NCBI GenBank assembly: GCA_002307725.1
Contig: DBUB01000002.1
Span: forward strand, 519,824 to 583,823
Direction: 5' to 3'
Length of the DNA stretch: 64,000 nucleotides
Origin: Alphaproteobacteria bacterium UBA1301
GTDB lineage: Bacteria; Pseudomonadota; Alphaproteobacteria; Micropepsales; Micropepsaceae
The position numbers and the translations under genes were made by a program. The notes beneath the pieces were generated by a model. The model was not told the origin of the DNA. It ran no database searches and was given only the letters and a program-made list of their open reading frames with translations. Shown here piece by piece: positions 34,797-43,400 of the stretch (position 1 is its first letter; every line of letters starts with the position of its first letter).

Positions 34797-36948
34797 AATG
34801 GATGCCGACAACGTCCGTAAGCTTGCCGATGCTGCTGGCATCGAAACCCATTATTGGGACAATCACGGCAACCGGCATGACGCCAGCCACGAAACCATCT
34901 GCGGTCTCTTGGAGGCCTTCGGCATTGCGGCCGCGACCGACGCTGAGGTCTGGGCTAGTCTCACCGCCTTCTGGCGGGCGCCGTGGATGCAGCTTCTTTC
35001 GCCGGTGTTGGCGCTGAGGCAAGACGAACCGGTCGCGATTCCGTTGCGCGCCTGGGAAGAAAACAGTCAGCGCATCATCCAATGGCACCTTGTTCTCGAA
35101 GACGGCACAAGGCGCACCGGCACTTGCCGTCTTAGCGACCTTATCCACGACGACATCGCTTATTTCGACAACCGCCGCATCTTCCAGCATCGCTTGCCGC
35201 TCGACTCTTTGCCGTGCGGCTATCACACGTTCCGCGTCGAGGGCGAGGAGGCGGCGACCCGCCTGATCGTGGCGCCGCGCCGTTGCTTTATGCCGGAGGG
35301 GTTGACGCGCGCCTGGGGGCTGATGGTTCAGCTCTACGCCCTCAAATCGCAGGGCGATTGGGGCATCGGCGATTTTTCGGCGTTGCAGGGGCTGGTCGAT
35401 CAGGTGGCGGCGGCGGGCGGAGCGGCCATCGGGCTCAATCCGCTACATGCGCTGTTCCTGAACCTGCCGGAGAACGCCAGCCCTTATTCGCCGTGCTCGC
35501 GCCTGTTCCGCAATCCACTTTATCTCGACGTCACCGCAGTTCCCGATTTCGCCGAATGCGCTGAAGCGCAGGCGCTGGCCGCCAGTGCCGAATTCGGCCG
35601 CGAGATCGAATCCGCGCACGCCAACGCGTTCGTCGCCTATCGCGCCGTGGCGTCGTTGAAGCTGGCGGTCCTCGAACTGCTCTACACCAATTTCCGGGCC
35701 ACCCATCTGACGGCCAACACCGGACGCGGCATTGCCTTCCGCAGCTTCGTCGCCGAAAAGGGGCACCAGCTCGAAGACTTCGCCACCTTCCAGGCGCTGT
35801 CCGAGCATTACGGGCCGCTCGACTGGTCTCAGTGGGCGCCGCAGCACCGTGACGCCAAATCGGAAGCCGTAGTGGCATTCCGCACCACGCGCGCCGACCG
35901 CATCGGCTTCTATCAGTACCTGCAATGGTGCTGCGACGAACAATTTTCCGTTGCCGCCGGACGGGCGAAGGCGCGCGGCATGGCGGTCGGGCTCTACAAC
36001 GATCTTGCCGTCAGTGTCGATGCCTCGAGTGCCGATTATTGGATGCATAGCCAGCAATTTGCCGGTGGCGCGCGGGTGGGTGCTCCGCCCGATCCGTTCA
36101 ATGAAATGGGCCAGGATTGGGGTTTGGTGCCGCTCAATCCGATCCGCCTGCGCGAGACTGGTTACGCCTATTACCGCGAGATCCTTGCCGCCAACATGCG
36201 CCACGCTGGCGCCTTGCGCATCGACCATGTGATGGGGCTGACGCGGCTTTATCTCATTCCGCACGGCGCGAGGCCAACCGAAGGCGCCTATGTCCGTTTT
36301 CCGCTCGACGATCTCATCGCCGTTGCCACGCTCGAGAGCCAGCGCAATCAGTGCATGATCATCGGCGAGGACCTCGGCACTGTGCCGGAAGGCTTCCGCG
36401 AAAAACTGGCCGCGGCGAACATCTTGTCCAGCCGTGTGCTCTATTTCGAGCGCGGGCAGGCGGGCTACAAGCCGTCAGCCGATTATCCGCGGCTGGCCGC
36501 GGTGTCGGTGTCGACCCATGATCTCGCCACCCTCGGCGGTTTCTGGCAGGGCGAAGATTTGGCGGCCAAGGCGCGCCTCGGCCTGTTCAAGACCCCGGAC
36601 GAGGAAGCTGCCGCCCACGCCGGCCGCATCGAGGACAAGCGTCAGCTCTTGGCAGCGCTTGCCGCCGAAAAGCTCCTGCCGTCAGGCGTTACGCCGGCCG
36701 ATGCCGGCCATCTGGCCTGGTCGGTAGAATTGACAGCGGCGGTGCATGCCTATCTGTCCCGGTCGCCTTCGACGTTGATGATGGTGCAGCTCGACGACCT
36801 CGTCGGCCAGACCCATCAGGCCAATCTGCCGGGCTCGGTCACCGAATACCCCAACTGGCGCCGCCGTCTGGTGCGGGCGCTTGAGGATCTCGGCGCCGAT
36901 CCCGCGTTCCTGGCGGCCCTGGCCGGGATTGCGGCTGGACGGGTGTAG
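34789..36948 (+). CDS. malQ: 4-alpha-glucanotransferase (GH77)
   Basis: The 719-residue amylomaltase moves maltodextrin segments between acceptors, completing glycogen breakdown after GlgP and GlgX. Catalytic residues are D479 (LRIDHVMGL), E527 (IIGEDLGTVPEG) and D578 (STHDLATLGGFW). An N-terminal extension of about 150 residues before the barrel, with YWDNHGNRHDAS, is as in E. coli MalQ (694). Start is ATG 34789, inside the glgX end, or ATG 34798. The open frame upstream to 34549 is the shadow of glgX. Confidence 0.94.
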   Translation: MSEMDADNVRKLADAAGIETHYWDNHGNRHDASHETICGLLEAFGIAAATDAEVWASLTAFWRAPWMQLLSPVLALRQDEPVAIPLRAWEENSQRIIQWHLVLEDGTRRTGTCRLSDLIHDDIAYFDNRRIFQHRLPLDSLPCGYHTFRVEGEEAATRLIVAPRRCFMPEGLTRAWGLMVQLYALKSQGDWGIGDFSALQGLVDQVAAAGGAAIGLNPLHALFLNLPENASPYSPCSRLFRNPLYLDVTAVPDFAECAEAQALAASAEFGREIESAHANAFVAYRAVASLKLAVLELLYTNFRATHLTANTGRGIAFRSFVAEKGHQLEDFATFQALSEHYGPLDWSQWAPQHRDAKSEAVVAFRTTRADRIGFYQYLQWCCDEQFSVAAGRAKARGMAVGLYNDLAVSVDASSADYWMHSQQFAGGARVGAPPDPFNEMGQDWGLVPLNPIRLRETGYAYYREILAANMRHAGALRIDHVMGLTRLYLIPHGARPTEGAYVRFPLDDLIAVATLESQRNQCMIIGEDLGTVPEGFREKLAAANILSSRVLYFERGQAGYKPSADYPRLAAVSVSTHDLATLGGFWQGEDLAAKARLGLFKTPDEEAAAHAGRIEDKRQLLAALAAEKLLPSGVTPADAGHLAWSVELTAAVHAYLSRSPSTLMMVQLDDLVGQTHQANLPGSVTEYPNWRRRLVRALEDLGADPAFLAALAGIAAGRV

Positions 36949-37015
36949 CCGACGCGTTGCGGGCCCTGACGATTGTTTCTACATTCCCTCTCGCTTGGTC
37001 AGCAGGAGATTCGTC

Positions 37016-37471
37016 ATGGAAGGTCTGGAACGGATCGTGCGTGAGCATACCTTCTTCGCCGGCATGAAGCAGGACTACACCGACATCGTGACGGGCTGCG
37101 CCAAGAACGTGCGCTTCGAACCCGGCGATTATCTCTTCCATGAAGGCGAGACGGCCGATCAGCTTTATCTGGTGCGCTCGGGGCGCGTGGCGCTGGAGAT
37201 CGATACCAACGCAGGGCCGGTGACGATCCAGACTGTCGGGGAAAGCGATATCGTCGGCGCCTCCTGGCTGGTGCCGCCTTACCGGCGCGGATTGTCGGCC
37301 AAAGCGCTGGAACTGACCCGCGCCATCGCGCTCGACGCCGCCTGCCTGCGCGGCAAGTGCGAGGACAACCACGACCTCGGCTACGAGATGATGAAGCGCT
37401 TCATGCCGATCCTGATCCAGCGCCTGCGCGCCGCCCGGCTGCATATTCTGGATGATCGCTGCAACGACTGA
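37016..37471 (+). CDS. Stand-alone cyclic nucleotide-binding (CAP_ED) domain protein
   Basis: The 151-residue product is almost only a cNMP-binding fold: FEPGDYLFHEGETADQLYLVRSGRVALEI (about 34-63), then the phosphate-cassette position GESDIVGASWLVPPYRRGLSAKALELTRAIALD. No DNA-binding helix-turn-helix follows, so it is not a CRP-type regulator by itself and probably binds a partner protein. The ATG at 37016 has AGCAGGAG upstream. It lies 67 bp after malQ and converges on the Nfn-fusion/PFOR operon. Similar single-domain proteins are found beside ferredoxin-dependent oxidoreductase genes, so a regulatory link to that operon is possible but unproven. Confidence 0.8.
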   Translation: MEGLERIVREHTFFAGMKQDYTDIVTGCAKNVRFEPGDYLFHEGETADQLYLVRSGRVALEIDTNAGPVTIQTVGESDIVGASWLVPPYRRGLSAKALELTRAIALDAACLRGKCEDNHDLGYEMMKRFMPILIQRLRAARLHILDDRCND

Positions 37472-37524
37472 CGCTTCCTCGTTCGTGCGGCCGCGAAGCA
37501 CCACCCATAACCAAAAGCACAAAG

Positions 37525-37557
37525 AAAAACGCCGGCCCGTCGTGAGACGAACCGGCG
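37525..37557 (-). terminator. Rho-independent terminator of the PFOR-Nfn operon
   Basis: Read on the minus strand, a CGCCGG..CGTC stem (37530-37557) is followed by TTTTTCTTT. It lies just past the stop of the Nfn-fusion gene. Confidence 0.9.
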
Positions 37558-37579
37558 CTGGAGAGTTCTAGGCGGAAAT

Positions 37580-40414
37580 TTACAGGCCGTGCTTGGCGCG
37601 GCTCTCGGCTTCCTGCACCTTGAACTGATTGAAGCGGGGCAGGAACTTGTCCCAATCGATGATGTGCGCGTCGAGTTCCGGCCCGTCGATGCAAGCGTGC
37701 TTGCGCACCATCTTGCCGTCGATGATGACCGGCACCATGCAGGCGCCGCACATGCCGGTGGCGTCCACCATGATCGAGTTGAGGCTGACCACAGTCGGGA
37801 CTTCGTACTTCTTCGTCAGTTCCGACACGGCCTTCATCATCAGCGGCGGGCCGATGGCGATGACTTCGGCGACCTTGCGGCCCTTCGAGGTCTTGCCGTC
37901 GTCCATCATCGCTTGCAGCGGCGTCGTGACAAAGCCCTTCATGCCGAAGGTACCGTCATTGGTGCAATAGATGACGTCGAGCTGATCGCCGAATTCGGCC
38001 TTCAGGGCATCAACCCGCTCGCCTTCGCCGATCCAGAACAACGCGTCCTTGGTGCGGTAACCGGCAATCAGGGTGACGTGATTGCCGAGCTTCAGATGCG
38101 CACGAGCAATCGGGAAGACCGGCGGCAGGCCCAAGCCGCCAGCGCAGAACACGACCGTCTCATTGGCGGCGTATTTGTGCAGGTGAGAGGCCTGACCCAA
38201 AGGACCGGCAATGCCTTCCAACGATTCACCGACCTTCATCTTGTTGATCAGGATGGAGCTGGTGCCCATACCCTGAATAACCAGATCGATGGTGCCGGCT
38301 TTGGCGTTCCAGTCGGCTAGCGTCAGCGGGATCAGTTCACCTTTGGGATTGGACAGCACGCGGACGAACTGACCGGCTTTGGCCGACTTGGCCACCATTG
38401 GCGCCTTGACCGTGATTTCGACGATACCAACGGCGATATCGCGGCGGCCGACGATGGTGTATTTGGTCTGCGCCTTTGTCGTGTAGGCTCCGGCCCTTGC
38501 GACCAGATCCTTGATCTCAGCCGCCGTGAACGGGTTTTCCGCGGCGATCTGAATGGCGGCGGATTTGCCGTCACCTGCCGCATTGACCGCAGTGGAGCCG
38601 CCGCGGGTGGCATCGCCGCCCGAGTAGACATCCTTCAGCGTCGTTTCCGCGCCATTCTCAACGACCAGCGTGCCCCACTTCGAAGTTTTGATGCGGGGTT
38701 CGCTGTCTTTGATGATCGGGTTGGAGTCGTTGCCCAGCGCCATGATCACGAGATCAACCGGGATGGTCTCGGTCTTGCCCGTGGGCACCGGCTTGCGACG
38801 GCCCGAAGCATCGGGAGCGCCAAGTTCCATGATGTCGAGCTTGGCATGGCAGACCTTGCTATCGCCACCACTGATGAACTCGGTTGGTCCCCGCAAGACC
38901 GACAGAGCGATGCCTTCCTCAAGCGCGTGCGCCAGTTCTTCGACGCGCGCCGGCATCTCTTTTTTGGTCCGGCGGTAGACGATGGTGACGTTCCCGCCCA
39001 GCCGCTTGGACGTGCGCGCCGCATCCATCGCGGTGTTGCCACCGCCGATGATGATGACGTTCTTGTCCTTCACGATGGGAAGTGGGGTCTCGTAGTCGTC
39101 CATCCGCGCCTGCATGAGATTGACGCGGGTGAGGAACTCATTGGCGCTCATCACGCCGTTGAGGTGCTCGCCCGGGATGTTCATGAAGCGCGGCAGGCCG
39201 GCGCCGGTGCCGACAAATATCTTATAAAAACCGGCGTCCTTGAGGTCTTGCAGGGTGGCCGTCTTGCCGACGACGAAGTTCTTGACGAACTTGCCGCCGA
39301 GCCGGTTGATCTTGCCGACCACGTTGTCGATCAGCGCATTGGGCAGACGGAATTCGGGAATTCCGTAGCGCAGCACGCCGCCGAGATCGTGGAAGGCTTC
39401 GAACACCGTGACCGGATAACCTTCGACCGAGAGCAGATAGGCGTTGATCAGGCCGGCAGGACCGGAACCGACCACCGCGATTGGCGGCTTCTCGGCGCGG
39501 ACCCACGGCGTGAGGTAGTCTTTCCACTCGGCCTCGTCGATGCCGTTCTGCTCTTCCTCGAGCCGCTGCCGTTCGGGCAGGTACCATTCGATCTGGCCGA
39601 TTTCGATCGGCCGGCCCGTAATGTTACAGACGCCTTGGCACTGATGCTCTTGCGGGCAGACGCGGCCAGTGACGTTCGGCAGCGGGTTGAGCCCCTCGAT
39701 CAATTTAAGGGCGTCTTTCACCTTGCCCTGACCGAGAAGGTTGATCATCTCCGGAACGTGGATGACCAACGGGCAGCCACCCTTTTTTTTGCCATTGATG
39801 ATGTTGCCGAGTTCACAGGGACGGTCCTGGCACTGCTTGTCGCGCAGCACTTCGAGCCAGACGAACAGGTCGACCTCGCGCATGGAGTAACCCAATGCGC
39901 GATAGCCGAGATAGCCCGTGGTAACGAGTTCGAAGTCGTGATTGCGCTCATCCGCCGGACGAACGTACGGGTGGATGAAGTTCGCGCTCGGCCAGTCCTT
40001 CGACAGACCCTTGAACATCGGGTAGCGGTCGCCAAGGTGCTTGTCGATTGCTTCGATGAACTTACGCTTGAACTTGAGCGGTGCCGCCCAAATGAAGCGC
40101 TGCAGGATCGTCGACATGTCGTCGCCGCGCAAGAGGACGTTCCACAGCGCCTTGGTGAAGTCGGCGCCGAGTTCGGCCTGCTTGAACTCCCATGCGATCG
40201 CTGCGGTGCCGTCTTGGATGAAGACCTGACGCAGCGACTTGGGGTCGTTGAGGAGACGTTTACGCAAAAGTTGAAGTTGTTTCTGGAAGACCTGGAAGGC
40301 TTCCGTGCCTTCCAGTTCTCCGATTTCAGCTTCCGTCGTGTCGAGGGCGTTCGCTACCTGACGGTAACGCGCGAGGTCCTCGCCGACATTGTCTTTGATT
40401 ACCTCACTGCTCAT
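37580..40414 (-). CDS. Fused Nfn-type NADH-dependent ferredoxin:NADP oxidoreductase (GltD-like + ferredoxin-NADP reductase-like) with a novel N-terminal domain
   Basis: The 944-residue protein joins both subunits of an Nfn/sulfide-dehydrogenase-type flavoenzyme. Residues 1-190 are a helical region I do not recognise. Residues 195-640 are GltD/NfnB-like: cysteines C195, C200, C214, C253, C259, C263 for two Fe-S clusters, FAD loop VVGSGPAGL (about 314-322), and a second nucleotide site IIGGGNTAMDAART (455-468). Residues 650-935 are NfnA/SudB-like: FAD-binding KAGQFVRVL, NAD-binding FCAGGLGLPPVFPIA, and a [2Fe-2S] motif with C889, C892 and C908. Nfn couples NADH and reduced ferredoxin to two NADPH by flavin bifurcation. 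The ATG at 40414 has GGAGA upstream and lies inside the end of the PFOR gene (11-bp overlap). I infer that it takes electrons from that PFOR. Bifurcation itself is not shown by sequence. Confidence 0.85.
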   Translation of the reverse strand: MSSEVIKDNVGEDLARYRQVANALDTTEAEIGELEGTEAFQVFQKQLQLLRKRLLNDPKSLRQVFIQDGTAAIAWEFKQAELGADFTKALWNVLLRGDDMSTILQRFIWAAPLKFKRKFIEAIDKHLGDRYPMFKGLSKDWPSANFIHPYVRPADERNHDFELVTTGYLGYRALGYSMREVDLFVWLEVLRDKQCQDRPCELGNIINGKKKGGCPLVIHVPEMINLLGQGKVKDALKLIEGLNPLPNVTGRVCPQEHQCQGVCNITGRPIEIGQIEWYLPERQRLEEEQNGIDEAEWKDYLTPWVRAEKPPIAVVGSGPAGLINAYLLSVEGYPVTVFEAFHDLGGVLRYGIPEFRLPNALIDNVVGKINRLGGKFVKNFVVGKTATLQDLKDAGFYKIFVGTGAGLPRFMNIPGEHLNGVMSANEFLTRVNLMQARMDDYETPLPIVKDKNVIIIGGGNTAMDAARTSKRLGGNVTIVYRRTKKEMPARVEELAHALEEGIALSVLRGPTEFISGGDSKVCHAKLDIMELGAPDASGRRKPVPTGKTETIPVDLVIMALGNDSNPIIKDSEPRIKTSKWGTLVVENGAETTLKDVYSGGDATRGGSTAVNAAGDGKSAAIQIAAENPFTAAEIKDLVARAGAYTTKAQTKYTIVGRRDIAVGIVEITVKAPMVAKSAKAGQFVRVLSNPKGELIPLTLADWNAKAGTIDLVIQGMGTSSILINKMKVGESLEGIAGPLGQASHLHKYAANETVVFCAGGLGLPPVFPIARAHLKLGNHVTLIAGYRTKDALFWIGEGERVDALKAEFGDQLDVIYCTNDGTFGMKGFVTTPLQAMMDDGKTSKGRKVAEVIAIGPPLMMKAVSELTKKYEVPTVVSLNSIMVDATGMCGACMVPVIIDGKMVRKHACIDGPELDAHIIDWDKFLPRFNQFKVQEAESRAKHGL

Positions 40415-43400
40415 GAATGATCTCCGCGTCGCAATTGGCGACAACACGCGCCGCCTTGCTCTTCAGTTCCGCCGTCACAGCCACCTTGGCCGCCGCGCCC
40501 GGAATCATGTGCGCGACGTCTTTCGGCGAACCGTTGACGACGATTTTGGTCTTCTCGAACAATTCGGGCAGTTGCGTGTAGCAGGTCTTGCAGTTGGTGC
40601 ACTTGGAGTTGTCTTCGTCCATCGTCACCGCACCGCCGCCGTTTGAAGCCGCTGCCGCAGCCGGAGCCGCCGCAGGTGCCGCACCGCCGAGTGCAATGCC
40701 GATACCGCTCGCCGCCGGAGCCTTGGACGAGGCCGCCAGTTCGCTCATCGCACGTGCGATGGAGTCGATGGCGTTCTCGCGGCTGTCGACCGCTTCCTTG
40801 TACTGGGACTGCAGCCCTTCGAGTTCAGCCTTGTGGCTGGCGTCGATCTCCTGGATGTCGATGCCGGCCAGGTACTGCAAGGTCCGCCAATATTTGCGGC
40901 GTTCCTCGACCAGATGGACCAGCGTTTCCGACACCTGGAGCTTGACTAGGGCCTTCTTGTCGTTGGTGGCATAGACGAACGGCACCTTGCCACCCCGTTC
41001 GCCCACCGGGAGCGCCACGTAGTCGGCGATCGGCAGGGCGTCGGCATCGGCCGCCAGCTTCTTGAACTGCTTCTTGAAGCGGGTTTCGCCCCGCGCGAAG
41101 TCGGCAGGCGTGAACGGCAGTTCCAAGAGTTTGGTCTCGCCGTTTTCGACGTGCTCGATGGTGAAGGTCGCCCAGTCCTTGGTCAGTTCCGGGTTGCCTT
41201 CGAGGCTGAAGCGGCTGTGCAGATCCGTGCCCTTGCTCGGGTCATGGACGAACAGCGGGCTGATGCGGCTGTCGACCGACAGGCGCGCATGCTCCGACGA
41301 GGCGTTGTCCGCAATACCCTGCTCACCCTGGCACGGCGTATAGACGTCGAGGAGGGCGGGCGAGTCGTTGTGGTTGATGTAGCCGATCAACGCCTTCAGG
41401 AAGTGACCCTGAACCGCGGTGTTCGACTGAACCACATAGACGTTGGGATGGAACGCGGCGATCAAGCCAAGTTCCTTGCGGCTGTCCTGCTTGCCCGAAT
41501 GGGCAGCACCGAAGCGCGCCAAGTCGGAGTCTTGACCCGTCATCGAGGCCGTGGACGCCTGACCGCCGGTGTTCGAATAGGCACCGGTGTTCAGAACCAC
41601 AGCTTTGATCGGGGTCGTGGTCGACATGATACGCGACAGGGCGCCGAAGCCGATGTCGTAGGTGGCACCGTCGCCGCCGATGCAGAACACGGTCGGCATC
41701 AACGCCAGTTCTTCCTGGGTAAAGTTCGCCCAGGCAAAGGTCCTGAACTGCTTGTCGTGGACGGCCGGATCGTACTCGTCATCGAGTTCGAGCTTGGCGG
41801 TACGAAGGGCGATGATGTCTCCCACCGTTTCCGCCGCAATGCCTTCGAAGATGCCCTTGGCGACCGCCGGGTGATCCTGGAACAGGCTGTTCACCCATGG
41901 CGTGTTGTAGGGGTTGAACGGGAAGGTCGAGGCATACACGCTCGAGCAACCCGTGGCGTTGGCGATCACCGCCGCGGCCGGACCCTTGCCGCTCGGGCCG
42001 GACTCTTGGTTGAAGAGCCGTGTCTCGAGAGTCTTGATGGTCTTTGCGATGCGCTCCTTGCGCGCCGCATCGGCCACAGTGGCCGCTTTGGCGGTGAGCT
42101 TCTCGATCAGAGCTTCAAGCTCCTTGATGTGCGTCTTGCGGCGCGCATCGTGGACGGCGTTGTTGGCACTGGTGACGAGGCGGAGTGCCGTCACTTCGCC
42201 GCAACCGCGGCAGCCGCCATGGCCGCCTGTCGTGGCGTAGTAGTTGTTGCGGTCCAGCATGAAGCGCTTGATGTCGCCATCGGGACCGGTCGCACCGTCG
42301 AAGAAGCGAGCCGGTGTATTGGCCGTACGGCTGAGGAACTCGAAGCGCGACTGCAGGGTGTCGAGCAACTCGTTGTCCTGTTCGCGTTTGACCAGGGCAC
42401 CGCCGCCGCAGACCTCGATGCATTCCAAACAGCCCGAGCACTTCCACGGATCGACCGTCGCGGAGTAGAGACCGCCCGAACCCGGGTTGGTCTTTTCCAT
42501 GGCGTCGAAGAACGGACGCGTGCGGGCGACCGGGAACACCGACAGAGCAGCGGCAAGCTTGCCGATGTTCTTCTTGAGGATGGCGTTGTCGCCGGCGACC
42601 GCTTCGGCGGCCCCTGCAACGACGTCGGTGAGTGCCGGCGAGTTCTTGACCGCGCGATAAGCGGCGCGGACGGCGTCGGCCAGCGTCGGGATCACAGCCT
42701 TGACGGCTTCGATCTGCGCCGGGGCGAGATCGAGCTGTGCAGCGGCAACACTGAGCAGGTCGCGAATGTCGTGAACCGTGTTCGGGATCGCGGCATCGGG
42801 GCAGACGAGTGTGCATTCCATGCAGCCCGTGCACAGTTCCGGCTTGTATTCCGGCACCGTGCGGCGGAACAGACCCTTGTCCTTGTTGGCGGCCGTACCG
42901 GAGGGCATGAACTGGCCGGTGCCGGGAAGGACCGGGGACTCGCTGATGGTACCGTCGCGGAACGGTTTGGCGACCATTTCGTCGAAGTAGTCGGCATCGA
43001 GGAAGTTGGCCGTGGCATCCGGACGGGTCAGACGGCACATTCCGGCGGAAAGTGCGTTAGTCTTGTCGGAGGTCTTCGGCACTTCCTTGTCGGCCGCGAC
43101 GAATTCCGGCGCGCTGTAGTCGACCTTAACGGTCGCCGCAAAGGCTTCCTTGATGACGGTGAGGTTGCCTTCGACAACCGCAGCACCCTTGGCACCGAAC
43201 TTGTGCTGGAGGTCCTTGCGGATCTTGTCCAGCATGACGTCATGCGAGGCGCCGCCGACGATGCGGTCGACGTGGCCGCAGATGGCGCCGATGAAGGCGA
43301 TGCCCATCATGCGGGTTTCGAGTTCCGGCGTCGGCGCGTGCGGTTTGGCAACCTTGAAGCCGTCCAGGATGAAGAACTTGATCTTCTTGTCGCGGATGGT

